From: Frateuria_A sp049727805
Lineage (GTDB): Bacteria > Pseudomonadota > Gammaproteobacteria > Xanthomonadales > Rhodanobacteraceae
DNA length: 64,000 nucleotides
Assembly (NCBI RefSeq): GCF_049727805.1
Contig: NZ_JBCNYA010000014.1
Location: 1 to 64,000, forward strand
Direction: 5' to 3'
A program made the position numbers and the translations under genes. Positions 33,842 to 42,212 of the stretch are shown here, piece after piece (position 1 is the stretch's first letter; the number at the start of each line of letters is the position of its first letter). The notes below the pieces were generated by a model that was given only the letters and a program-made list of their open reading frames with translations, was not told the DNA's origin and made no database searches.

Positions 33842-36175
33842 TCACTGCACCGTCAGCGTCACGTCGTCGAGCACGAACGAGGTCTGCAGCGAATAGTCCT
33901 CGGTGCCCACGAAGCGGATCTTCACCGTCTGCCCGATGTACGGGGACAGGTTGGCCGTGTGCACCACGTAGCCCGATGCGGCATTCAGGTTGGAGAACGT
34001 CGCGAGCGTGCGGAGCACCGTGCCCGACGTGCTGAGCACCTGCACCTTGAGCTTGTCGTAGGCGTAGGTCGAGGTGCCCTCGTCGGTGTCGACGTGCAGG
34101 TAGTACTGCAGCGTGGCCGAGGTCCGGCCGCCCGGGATGCTCACCTGCTGCGTCAAGCGGTCGGTGTGGCTCTGGCCGTAACCGTCCAGCCATGCCTTCC
34201 ACGCGCCCTGGTGCGCGGGCTCCACGCTGCTGTTGTCGATCACGCCGGCGCTGGCGCTCCACGGCGCGGCCGAGCCGGTCTCGAAACCGGTGTTGCCCAG
34301 CAACTGGCTGCCGCCGCCACCGCCGCCGCTGACGGTCACCGCGTGGGTGACGCTGTCGCTGGCGCCGTCGTTGTCGGTCACGGTAAGGGTGACGTTGTAG
34401 GTGCCGCCCGCCGCGTAGGTATGGCTCGGGTTGGTCGCGGTCGAACTGCCGCCGTCGCCGAAGTTCCAGGAGCGCGAGGCGATGCTGCCGTCGCTGTCGG
34501 TGGAACTGTCGGTGAAGGTCGCCGTGAGTCCGCTCACCGAATCGGTGAAGCCTGCCACCGGCGGCGTGTTGCCGCCGCCACCGCCACCGCCGAGGTCATT
34601 CGCGACGTTGGCGATGATCATGCTGCCGAAGCCGCTGGTGAAGTCCCAGCCGGCGGTCGCGCTCTCGCCGCCGTTGTTGCCGGAGGTCACGTCGTGGAAG
34701 TCCGACGCGGGCAACTGGTAGATCAACGGCGCGGCGAAGCCCAGCCCGGTGCCCTTGATCGCCAGCATGCGCGCCCACACGCCGGCGAAGATCGGCGCCG
34801 ACAGGCTGGTGCCGCCGACCTGCTCGCCGGAGCCGTTGACCACGATCACCGCGCCGCTGTTCGGGTCGCCATCGAAAGCGATGTCGGGCACGCCGCGGGT
34901 GCTGCCCGGCACCACGCCGTTCTGCCAGCTCGGTTGCGGCTCGAAGGTGCTCGGGCTGCCGCCGGTACCGCTCCACACGGTTTCGCCGTTCCAGCTGGTG
35001 CCGGAGGTGTTGAGCGTGGTGCCGCCCACCGCCACCACGTAGGGCGAGCTGGCCGGCTGGCTGGGCGTGGTGCCGCCGTCGCCGCACTCGTCGGCGCCCG
35101 AATCGCCGGAGGACACCGAGAAGGTCTGGCCTTGCGCGACCGCCTGCTGGAACGCCTGGTCGTCGGCCGCCGCCGAGCCGTCCTGCTGGGTGTAGGTCTC
35201 GCACTCGCCCAGCGAGACGTTGATGATCTTGGCCTGGTTGTCCGACACGATCCTGTTGATGTCGGCGGTGAGGTTGGCGTTGGACAGCGTCGGGATGTTG
35301 TAGAAGATGATCTTGCCGACCTGGCCGCCGGCGGCGCCGACGATGTCCTGACTGTCCAGGTTCCACTCGACCACGCCGCTGGTGTCCGAACTGGTGCCGT
35401 TGGTGTTGATGGTCTGCGTGGTGACCGCCGGCAGGCCGTTGTTCGAGGTGAAGGTGTTGAGGTCGGTGATGGTCTGGGTGATCTTGCCCTGGGTGATGAT
35501 GCCGACCGTCACGCCCGCCGCGTTCTGCACGCCGGCGCCGCCGTAGATCGCCGAGAAGTCGACCGGGTTGTGGCCGGTCACCGATTGCGGGCTCAGCCCG
35601 CTGCTGCGTACCTTCACGAAGGTGTGCGGCCGATGCACGTCCTGCAGGCCGATCACCGAGAGCACGCTGCTGCGCAGCGCCGCGGGAATGCGCACGTCGC
35701 CGGTGTTCATGTAGGCCGCGCGGCCGTGCCTGTCGCGCACGCTGGCGAAGGGCGTGCCGAAGGCGGCGGTGGCGACGTCGGCGGTGCCGTCGGCGGAAAC
35801 CAGCAGGCGGTTCGGCGCAATGCGCACGTTGGAGAAGCCGGCACGACGCAGGTAGTCGGCCACCGCGTTGGCCTGGTCCTGCGTAGGCGAATGGTTGGCG
35901 ACGAACTGCTGGCTGCTCATCGCGCGCTGCGCGATCAGCAGGCTGGGCGAGCGTGCCGCCTGCAGAAAGCTGTGCAACTGCGCCTGGTTGCGCAGCTTCA
36001 GCGCCACCTCGACGTGCATGGGCTGCGACGCGGCGAGCGGGCCGACGAGACGTTCACCCTGCTGCAGGCGTGGCGCGTGCGCGAGGGTGACCTGGGCGTC
36101 GGCGGCGCAGACGTTGGTGGCGGCGACCGTGGCAAGCGCGGCGGCCAGCAGGGTGAGGCGGAATTCATGGGTCAT
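33842..36175 (-). CDS. Secreted sedolisin (S53) with PKD domain, copy 1
   Basis: A 777-residue preproenzyme. A signal peptide (to about residue 25) precedes an activation pro-domain to about residue 180 (SSQQFVANHSPTQDQ, GFSNVRIAPNRLLVSADG). The S53 catalytic domain has the Glu/Asp pair E268xxxD272 in EWNLDSQD, the oxyanion Asp in SGDSGADECG (about 354) and the catalytic Ser in GGTSLSAP (about 455). After a Gly-rich linker comes a PKD domain (about 535-620, SWNFGDGGSSTATNPSHTY) and a beta-rich C-terminal domain. Sedolisins are acid-acting serine-carboxyl endopeptidases. A close paralogue lies upstream. Confidence 0.94.
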   Translation of the reverse strand: MTHEFRLTLLAAALATVAATNVCAADAQVTLAHAPRLQQGERLVGPLAASQPMHVEVALKLRNQAQLHSFLQAARSPSLLIAQRAMSSQQFVANHSPTQDQANAVADYLRRAGFSNVRIAPNRLLVSADGTADVATAAFGTPFASVRDRHGRAAYMNTGDVRIPAALRSSVLSVIGLQDVHRPHTFVKVRSSGLSPQSVTGHNPVDFSAIYGGAGVQNAAGVTVGIITQGKITQTITDLNTFTSNNGLPAVTTQTINTNGTSSDTSGVVEWNLDSQDIVGAAGGQVGKIIFYNIPTLSNANLTADINRIVSDNQAKIINVSLGECETYTQQDGSAAADDQAFQQAVAQGQTFSVSSGDSGADECGDGGTTPSQPASSPYVVAVGGTTLNTSGTSWNGETVWSGTGGSPSTFEPQPSWQNGVVPGSTRGVPDIAFDGDPNSGAVIVVNGSGEQVGGTSLSAPIFAGVWARMLAIKGTGLGFAAPLIYQLPASDFHDVTSGNNGGESATAGWDFTSGFGSMIIANVANDLGGGGGGGNTPPVAGFTDSVSGLTATFTDSSTDSDGSIASRSWNFGDGGSSTATNPSHTYAAGGTYNVTLTVTDNDGASDSVTHAVTVSGGGGGGSQLLGNTGFETGSAAPWSASAGVIDNSSVEPAHQGAWKAWLDGYGQSHTDRLTQQVSIPGGRTSATLQYYLHVDTDEGTSTYAYDKLKVQVLSTSGTVLRTLATFSNLNAASGYVVHTANLSPYIGQTVKIRFVGTEDYSLQTSFVLDDVTLTVQ

Positions 36176-36198
36176 GGCAAATCTCCCTTTGGTTTTTC

Positions 36199-36290
36199 AA
36201 AGACGCACGGGCCCGATGCGGCCCGTACGGACCTCATGCGTAGGTGTCGCTGGTGCGACCGTTCCGGTTCTTGGTGGCCAGCGATCCCGC
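36199..36290 (-). promoter_or_regulatory. Structured leader motif, S53 copy 1
   Basis: On the minus strand, starting at GCGGGATCGC, the leader holds hairpin A (GTCGC-ACCA-GCGAC), the box ACGCATGAGGTC, and hairpin B with a 10-bp stem CGTACGGGCC / GGCCCGTGCG around the loop GCATCG. A GGGAG ribosome site and the ATG at 36175 follow. The same order is found before the other two protease genes in this island. The regulatory role is inferred. Confidence 0.6.
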
Positions 36291-36580
36291 TTGCCGTCGG
36301 CCCGGGCGCCTTCTCCCCTGGATTCCCTGCGGAGGCGCGTTGCGTGGCGGTCCGATAGCTGGCGCCGTCATCCCCTTCGATGGCGGGGCCGCGGCAGGAA
36401 GTCCGTCGACTTCCGTGCGACGGAGCGGGTCGACCATGGGCTTGCTCCATGGGAGCGTCAATAGGAATTTTTCAAAACGTGATTGCGTTCGTTAGGCCAT
36501 TTACCGATGTAAATGGAGCGTGCAGAAACGCAATTTCATGCGCATTAATTCGGCTACTTCGACACGCATTTTCTTCGCAT
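36291..36580. other. Intergenic region upstream of S53 copy 1, A+T-rich distal part
   Basis: No gene is visible. The part from about 36455 to 36586 is much richer in A+T than its surroundings. It contains the perfect 7-bp inverted repeat CATTTACCGATGTAAATG (36498-36515) and, on the minus strand, GAAAAATTCCTATTGACG (36476-36459), which has a -35-like TTGACG but no clear -10. It is the likely promoter and control region of S53 copy 1. Confidence 0.45.
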
Positions 36581-36617
36581 AAACGAAAGCGCCCGGCACG
36601 ATCAATGCCGGGCGCTT
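36581..36617 (-). terminator. Terminator of S53 copy 2
   Basis: Minus-strand stem AAGCGCCCGGCA / TGCCGGGCGCTT with a 7-nt loop, followed by TCGTTT. It lies about 60 bp after the stop of the gene ending at 36677. Confidence 0.8.
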
Positions 36618-36676
36618 CGATCAGACCAGGCAAACAGGCACCGGAACCCTGGCCCTGCAGGGTTCCGGCGCTTGCC

Positions 36677-39037
36677 TCACTGCACGGTGAGGGTCACGTC
36701 GTCGAGCACGAACGAGGTCTGCAGCGAGCTGTCCTCGGTGCCCCGGAAACGCAGGGTCACCGTCTGCCCGATGTACTTGGACAGGTTAGCCGTGTGCACG
36801 GCATAGCCGGAGACCTTGTTGAGGTTGGAGAAGGTCGCCAGCGTGCCCAGCACGGTGCCCGAACTGTTGAGCACCTGCACGCTCAGCTTGTCGTACGCGG
36901 TCGAGCTGGTGGTCTCGGACGTGTCGATGTGCAGGTAGTACTGCAGCGTGGCCGAGGTCTTGCCGCTGGGGATGCTGACCTTCTGCGAGACCGTGTCGGT
37001 ATGGCTGCTGCCGTAGCCGTCCAGCCAGGCCTTCCACGAACCCTGGTGCGCAGGTTCCGCACTGCTGTTGTCGATCACGCCGGAACTGGCGCTCCACGGT
37101 GCGGCCGAACCGGTCTCGAAGCCGGTGTTGCCCAGCAACTGGCTGCTGCCGCCGCCACCGCCGCTGCTGACGGTCACCGCCTGGGTCTTGCTGTTGCTGG
37201 CGCCGTCGTTGTCGGTCACGGTCAGGGTGACGTTGTAGGTGCCGCCCGCCGCGTAGGTGTGGCTCGGGTTGGTCGCAGTCGAGCTGGTGCCGTCGCCGAA
37301 GTTCCAGGAGCGCGAGGCGATGGTGCCGTCGCTGTCGGTGGAGCTGTCGGTGAAGTTCACCGTCAGGCCGCTGGCGATGTCGCCGAAGTTGGCCACGGGC
37401 GGGTTGTTGGTCCCGCCGCCGCCACCGCCCAGGGCATTGATGGCGCTGGCCATCATGATGCTGCCGCGGCCGCTGGCCAGGTCGTAGCCCGCGCCCGCCG
37501 TCTCGCCGTCGTTGTTGCCCGAGGTGACGTCATGGAACACCGAGGCCGGCAACTGGTAGATCAGCGGACCGGCGAAGCCCACGCTGGTGCCCTTGGCCGC
37601 CAGCACCCGCGTCCAGAAACCGGAGAACAGCGGAGCCGCCAGGCTGGTGCCGCCGATCTGCTGCGTCGCGCCGTTGACGATCACCTTGGCGCCCGACTCC
37701 GGGTCGCCGTCGAACGCCACGTCGGCGACGCCGCGATGGCTGCCCGACCACAGCGTCTGCCAGCTCGGCTTGGGTTCGAAGGTGCTCTCGCTGCCGCCGG
37801 TGGCGCCTTCGTTGGCGGCCAGTTCGTTCCACACCGTCTCGCCATTCCAGGTGGTGGTGGAGGCGTCGAGCTTGGTGCCGGCCACCGCGATCACGTACTG
37901 CGAGGCGGCGGGCCAGCTCGGGGTGGTGCCGCCGTCGCCGCACTCGTCGGCGCCGCTGTCGCCGGTGGAGATCGAGAAGGTCTGGCCCTGCGCAACCGCC
38001 TGCTGGAAGGCCTGGTCCTGCGCCGCGGCCGAGCCGTCGCCCTGCGCGTCGGTCTCGCACTCGCCCAGCGACACGTTGATGATCTTGGCGGTGTTGTCCG
38101 AGACTACCTTGTTGATGTCGGCGGTGAGGTTGGCGTTGGACAACGTCGGGATGTTGTAGAAGACCAGCTTGCCGACCTGGCCGCCGGCCATGCCGACGAT
38201 GTCCTGGCTGTCCAGGTTCCACTCGCCGACGCCGCTGGTGTCCGAGCTGGTGCCGTTGGTGTTGATGGTCTGCGTGGTGACCGTCGGCAGGCCGTTGTTC
38301 GAGGTGAACCTGTTGAGGTCGGTGATCGTCTGGCTGAGGCTGCCCTGGGTGATGATGCCCACCGTGACGCCCGCGCCGGTCGGTGCGCCCGCGCCGCCGT
38401 AGATGGAGGCGAACTCGGTCGGATTGTGGCCGGTGATCGCCTGCGGGGTGAGGTCGTTGCCGTGGAACTGCACGACCGTGTGCGCCTGGTGCACGTTCTG
38501 CAGGCCGATCACCGACAGCACGCTGTCGGCGATCGCGGCCGGCACGCGCGGCTCGCTGGTGTTCATGAAGGCGGCGCGGCCATGCCTGTCGCGCACCTGG
38601 GCGAACTGCGTGCCGAAAGCGGCGGCGGCCACGTCGGCGCTGCCGTCGGCGGAAACCAGCATGCGGTTCGGCGCGATGCGCACGTTGGTGAAGCCGGCCT
38701 GGCGCAGGTAGTTGGCGACCGCATTGGCCTGGCCCTGCGTGGGCGAGTGGTTGGCAAGGAACTGCTGCGGCGTCATGTGGGTCGGCGCGGCCAGCAGGTC
38801 GGGCGAATGGGCCGCCGCGATGAACTGGTGCAGTTGGGCCTGGTTGCGCAGCTTCAGCGCCACCTCGACGTGCAGCGGCTGCGAGGCCGGGAGCTGTCCC
38901 ACGATCGCCTCGTCGCGGTGCAGCTGCGGGGCGTGGCCGAGCGCGATCATCGCCGGCTGGGTGACGGCGGCGGCCGAACCGGCGACCGCCATGCCCAGCG
39001 CAGCCGCCAGCAGCTTGATACGAACATCTGTTGCCAT
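36677..39037 (-). CDS. Secreted sedolisin (S53) with PKD domain, copy 2
   Basis: A 786-residue paralogue of the gene at 33842-36175 with the same layout. It has a signal peptide (MATDVRIKLLAAALGMAVAG), an activation pro-domain, and a catalytic domain with E and D in EWNLDSQD (about residue 270), SGDSGADECG and GGTSLAAP (Ser about 463). A PKD domain (from about 542, SWNFGDGTSSTATNPSHTY) and the same C-terminal domain follow. It has an insertion near NELAANEGATGGSES that copy 1 lacks. ATG 39037 has AGGAG upstream. A tandem duplication is the simplest explanation for the pair. Confidence 0.94.
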   Translation of the reverse strand: MATDVRIKLLAAALGMAVAGSAAAVTQPAMIALGHAPQLHRDEAIVGQLPASQPLHVEVALKLRNQAQLHQFIAAAHSPDLLAAPTHMTPQQFLANHSPTQGQANAVANYLRQAGFTNVRIAPNRMLVSADGSADVAAAAFGTQFAQVRDRHGRAAFMNTSEPRVPAAIADSVLSVIGLQNVHQAHTVVQFHGNDLTPQAITGHNPTEFASIYGGAGAPTGAGVTVGIITQGSLSQTITDLNRFTSNNGLPTVTTQTINTNGTSSDTSGVGEWNLDSQDIVGMAGGQVGKLVFYNIPTLSNANLTADINKVVSDNTAKIINVSLGECETDAQGDGSAAAQDQAFQQAVAQGQTFSISTGDSGADECGDGGTTPSWPAASQYVIAVAGTKLDASTTTWNGETVWNELAANEGATGGSESTFEPKPSWQTLWSGSHRGVADVAFDGDPESGAKVIVNGATQQIGGTSLAAPLFSGFWTRVLAAKGTSVGFAGPLIYQLPASVFHDVTSGNNDGETAGAGYDLASGRGSIMMASAINALGGGGGGTNNPPVANFGDIASGLTVNFTDSSTDSDGTIASRSWNFGDGTSSTATNPSHTYAAGGTYNVTLTVTDNDGASNSKTQAVTVSSGGGGGSSQLLGNTGFETGSAAPWSASSGVIDNSSAEPAHQGSWKAWLDGYGSSHTDTVSQKVSIPSGKTSATLQYYLHIDTSETTSSTAYDKLSVQVLNSSGTVLGTLATFSNLNKVSGYAVHTANLSKYIGQTVTLRFRGTEDSSLQTSFVLDDVTLTVQ

Positions 39038-39057
39038 GTCGAACTCCTGTCTTTTTC

Positions 39058-39146
39058 CGGGCCGAGCGACACCGATGCGGTCGGTCGACCCCATGCGCAT
39101 ATGCCGCACGCGTGCGGCGCCTGGTTGGTTTTGCAGCGATCCCGCC
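39058..39146 (-). promoter_or_regulatory. Structured leader motif, S53 copy 2
   Basis: On the minus strand: GCGGGATCGCTGCAAAACCA, then hairpin A (GCCGCA-CGCG-TGCGGC), the box GCGCATGGGGTC, and hairpin B (CGACC-GCATCG-GTGTCG with one bulge). The AGGAG ribosome site and ATG 39037 follow. Stem sequences differ from the other two copies but still pair; the box and the GCATC loop are kept. Confidence 0.6.
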
Positions 39147-39275
39147 CCTCGAACGGACGCCCTCCCCCCTTTCCCTGGCGGCGTCGCGCTGCGGTCTTGA
39201 AGGTGGCTCCCCGTCTTTTGGTGCGGGTGCCGCCGGCGGATGCCGGCCGCCTGCCGTGGCGACCGGACCGGATCG

Positions 39276-39305
39276 AAATTAGGCCTTCGGAAAATAACCG
39301 GTCAA
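39276..39305 (-). promoter_or_regulatory. Putative sigma-70 promoter of S53 copy 2
   Basis: Minus-strand TTGACC (39305-39300), an 18-bp spacer and TAATTT (39281-39276). It predicts a 5' leader of about 230 nt that contains the structured motif. Confidence 0.5.
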
Positions 39306-39522
39306 TAGGAAAAATACCCGAGTTGCGGCTTATGTACGCGATTTATTGTCGCATTATCTTTCGATTTATTTTTCATTCAATCGCAGGTTAATGCGCATAT
39401 TCCCGGCATGCTTCCGCGTAGGAAAAATTCTTCTCCATCCGAGGGTGAATGACACACGGTCGGCGGCAAACTGCCAGGGCCGAAGCACCATCGGACCGTG
39501 ACCCAAGCCGGTACTGACCTGC
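39306..39522. other. A+T-rich intergenic region between S53 copy 2 and the M4 gene
   Basis: No gene is seen. The stretch 39306-39440 is A+T-rich. It contains two GGAAAAAT-type sequences on the plus strand (AATAGGAAAAATAC at 39304-39317 and TAGGAAAAATTC at 39419-39430), which recur near the other two protease promoters. The right part leads into the M4 terminator. Confidence 0.4.
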
Positions 39523-39554
39523 AAAAAAAAGAACCCCGGCCGAAGCCGGGGTTC
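39523..39554 (-). terminator. Terminator of the M4 peptidase gene
   Basis: Minus-strand stem GAACCCCGGC / GCCGGGGTTC with loop TTCG, followed by eight T. This is a textbook intrinsic terminator, 57 bp after the stop at 39611. Confidence 0.92.
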
Positions 39555-39610
39555 TCCCTGGAACTGCCAGGCGACTGCGCCGGTTGCCGGGCGCAGTCGC
39601 GAGGCCGACC

Positions 39611-41767
39611 TCAGTTCAGCGTTTCGGTCAAGGTCACGCCGGAGAACGTCTGATACGCACGCACCCGGATGTAGTAGGTGGTGGTCGTCGACGGTGTGAA
39701 GGTGCAGCTCTCGTTGTTGCCGGTCAGGTACGGGCGGCAGTTGTAGGCGGTGGTGGTCGGCGCAGCGCCAGCCCGCACGTACAGGTCCGCGTCACCGGTA
39801 CCGCCGGAGATCGCAAACTTCGCCGTGTGCCCGGCCTGCACCGTTTCGGTGTAGGTAGCCGACCAGTTGCCGGTGCTCACGGTCGGCAGGGGCACCGAAT
39901 CGGTGCCGCCGCCACCGCCGCCGCCCGTGGTGTAGGACGCCTTCACGGTGACGCTGGAGTACGACGAGTAGCCGTGCACCTTGATGTAGTAGGTGCCCGC
40001 CTGCGGCGCGGAGACGGTGCAGCTCTCGTTGTTGCCGTTGAGGTATGGACGGCAGTCGTAGCTGCTGGTGGTCGGCATCGTGCCGAACTTGGTGTACAGG
40101 TCGGCATCGCCGCTGCCGCCCGAAATCGACATCACCAGGTTGCTCGCGCCAGCCGGCACCTGGATGCTGAAGTTGTTGTCCGCACCAGCCGCGCCGGAAA
40201 CGCCGCTGACCGGCACGCCGTTGCTCAGGGCGGTCGTGCCGCCACCGCCGCCGCCACCGCTGCCCGGGCAGGTCACGCCCACGCCGTTGAAGGCGGTGAT
40301 CACGTCGTTCTTCGTGTAACCCAGGTCGTCGGCCGCCGACTCGACGCCGCAGGCGCCGTCGTTGAAGTTGGTGGTGGCGCCCCAGTACGACTTGTTGGCC
40401 AGCTGGAACACCTGGAAGGCCTTTTTCACGTCCCAGCCGCTGGTCTTGGCCAGCAGGCAAAATGCCTTGTTGTACACGCCCGAGGAGTAATGCACGTCCA
40501 GGCCGTTGTAGTAGTCGGCCGCGTTGTCGATCGAGCCGCCGTCCTGCGGCGGGTTGCACATGTAGCGCAGCGCGTCGCCGATGCCGGCGCTGGCCTTGAC
40601 GATGTCCGCGCCGACCAGGAAATCCGCCGTGCCGCGGTCATAGAACTCGGCCGCTTCGCCGGCGATGTCCGAATAGGCCTCGTTCATGCCGCCGGACTGG
40701 CCGCTGTATTCCAGGCCGGAGTTCTGCTCGGTGTAGCCGTGGCTGATCTCGTGGCTGGTCACGTCCAGCGACACCAGCGGATAGAACGTGCTGGCGCCGT
40801 CGCCGAAGTTCATCGACGAGCCGTTCCAGAACGCATTCTCGTAATTGCTGCTGTAGTGCACGTTCATGCGCAGCTGCATGTTCAGCGGCGGCGCGCCGGT
40901 GTAGGCGACGTACATGTCGTGCACGACGCCGCCGAAGTGGTGCGCGTCGTTGACCGGCGAGTAGGCGCCGTTGATCGGGTCGGTGTTGCTGGTCGGGCAG
41001 GTGAAGTTGACCAGCGTGCCGCCGCTCGTCCCGTGGTTGAGGTTGTAGGTCACCACATTGGTGTTCTGCAGGTAGCAGGTGCTGCCCGACTGGGTGACCT
41101 GCAGCGCGGCGTAGTCGGTGCCGTAGTAATACTCGCCGGTCTTCTGGTTGCCGCCGGGGCCGTTGGCGGTGGCGTCGGTCAGGCCTTCCCAGCTCTTGAC
41201 CACTTCGCCGGTGTGCGCGTCGACGATCGCGGTCGGGCGGCTCGGATGCTGCCCGCCGACGAAGTAGGAAGTGCGATAGACCAGGCGCGGCGAGCCGTTC
41301 TCCTGCGGATAGACGAACAGGTCGGCCTTCTTGTTGCTGATCGCGGCACCAGCCTGAAGCGTGGTGTGCGCATGCGCCTGCAGCTTGGCGATGGCCTGGG
41401 CTGCGCTCAGCTTCGGCGTGACCGACAGCGGCGCGGCCAGGTTGGCCGGCAGCTTCATCACTTCGCCGGTGGCGTGCAGCACGTTGCCGTGCACGTCCTG
41501 CACCACCGCGACACTGCGGCCGTAGACCGGCACGCCGCGGTACATCTGCTGCTGGCGCACGACCTGCTTGCCATTGGGCAGGTGCGCCGTGCTGCGTGCG
41601 GACAGGGACATGTCCGCGCCCAGGTTCAGGCGCGCCGCGAGGCTGCCGGCCGGCACCGCGCCAAGGTTCTGCGCGTTCACGTGCTCGCTGTTCGCTGCCA
41701 CGGCGGCCGAGGCGCAGGCCATGCCGATGGCGGCAACCAGGAGCTTGAGACGGATATTGCTAGGCAT
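39611..41767 (-). CDS. Secreted thermolysin-like M4 metallopeptidase with two C-terminal PPC domains
   Basis: A 718-residue preproenzyme. A signal peptide (to about residue 25) precedes a propeptide with FTP and PepSY parts (QMYRGVPVYGRSVAVVQD, AIVDAHTGEVVKSWEG). The catalytic domain has zinc motif HEISHG (His339, Glu340, His343) and the third ligand Glu363 in GGMNEAYSD, the normal 24-residue spacing. Two similar C-terminal domains separated by Gly-rich linkers follow (about 510-610 and 625-718, both with GDADLY and CRPYL.GNNESCT), of the pre-peptidase C-terminal type. It is a neutral endopeptidase, likely exported by type II secretion. Confidence 0.94.
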   Translation of the reverse strand: MPSNIRLKLLVAAIGMACASAAVAANSEHVNAQNLGAVPAGSLAARLNLGADMSLSARSTAHLPNGKQVVRQQQMYRGVPVYGRSVAVVQDVHGNVLHATGEVMKLPANLAAPLSVTPKLSAAQAIAKLQAHAHTTLQAGAAISNKKADLFVYPQENGSPRLVYRTSYFVGGQHPSRPTAIVDAHTGEVVKSWEGLTDATANGPGGNQKTGEYYYGTDYAALQVTQSGSTCYLQNTNVVTYNLNHGTSGGTLVNFTCPTSNTDPINGAYSPVNDAHHFGGVVHDMYVAYTGAPPLNMQLRMNVHYSSNYENAFWNGSSMNFGDGASTFYPLVSLDVTSHEISHGYTEQNSGLEYSGQSGGMNEAYSDIAGEAAEFYDRGTADFLVGADIVKASAGIGDALRYMCNPPQDGGSIDNAADYYNGLDVHYSSGVYNKAFCLLAKTSGWDVKKAFQVFQLANKSYWGATTNFNDGACGVESAADDLGYTKNDVITAFNGVGVTCPGSGGGGGGGTTALSNGVPVSGVSGAAGADNNFSIQVPAGASNLVMSISGGSGDADLYTKFGTMPTTSSYDCRPYLNGNNESCTVSAPQAGTYYIKVHGYSSYSSVTVKASYTTGGGGGGGTDSVPLPTVSTGNWSATYTETVQAGHTAKFAISGGTGDADLYVRAGAAPTTTAYNCRPYLTGNNESCTFTPSTTTTYYIRVRAYQTFSGVTLTETLN

Positions 41768-41789
41768 TTCAGGTACTCCATGAAGAGAG

Positions 41790-41895
41790 AAATTCGGGGC
41801 GAACGACCCTGATGCGGTCGCGTGGACCCCATGCGTGAATTCGCCGTGTCAGGCACGGCACCTTGGTTTTGCCAACGGTCCTGGCTGCATCCCGT
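41790..41895 (-). promoter_or_regulatory. Structured leader motif, M4 peptidase gene
   Basis: On the minus strand: CGGGATGCAG, then GGCAAAACCAAGG, hairpin A (GCCGTG-CCTGA-CACGGC), the box ACGCATGGGGTC, and hairpin B (CGACC-GCATCAG-GGTCG). GGAG and ATG 41767 follow. The protein is unrelated to S53, so the shared leader is not explained by duplication of the coding region. Confidence 0.6.
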
Positions 41896-42160
41896 TCGCG
41901 CCATCTCCCTCCCCTTTTCCTCCGTGAGGGGAGCAGCACGCGGACTCATTCATGCGAGTGCGACGCGTAACCCCTGGCGTCGCTGCAGGACCATCCGTCA
42001 ACCTCCCCGCCAACGGATTCGTCGACAATAAGAAGGAACTTGCGGAGCGGCAAGGGTGAATTTTTCCTAGGGTTCCGAACTGTGACGGCTCGTGTTAGAT
42101 GCGCGCGAAAACCGCGTCACTGCGCCGCGCAAGGCACGTGATCGTGTGGTGTGCGCACGC
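41896..42160. other. Intergenic region upstream of the M4 gene
   Basis: No gene is visible. The minus strand has a strong hairpin CTCCCCT...AGGGGAG (about 41908-41933) just before the leader motif. Further upstream is an A+T-rich patch (about 42015-42075) with TAGGAAAAATTC (42069-42058), similar to sequences near the other protease genes. A TTGACG (about 42002-41997) is a weak -35 candidate; I see no convincing -10. Confidence 0.4.
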
Positions 42161-42194
42161 ACAAGAAAGCCCGGCCAGGCCGGGCTTTCTTGTG
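42161..42194. terminator. Terminator downstream of sufT
   Basis: A near-perfect inverted repeat ACAAGAAAGCCCGGCC / GGCCGGGCTTTCTTGT can form a hairpin followed by T-rich sequence on either strand. It lies 18 bp after the sufT stop. Confidence 0.85.
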
Positions 42195-42212
42195 ACGTCG
42201 CGCGCGTTCAGG

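Noticed and set aside
33800..41812. Long plus-strand frames opposite the three protease genes.
   Set aside because: They mirror the repetitive coding strand (Val/Gly/Arg-rich shadows) and have no ribosome sites or domains.
36199..41895. Identification of the protease leaders as cyclic-di-GMP-I riboswitches.
   Set aside because: The layout (GCAAAACC before hairpin A, ACGCA before hairpin B) is reminiscent, but the GNRA loop, the ACGCAAAGCC core and the closing GGGUUACC strand are absent. Infernal against RF01051 and RF01786 would decide.
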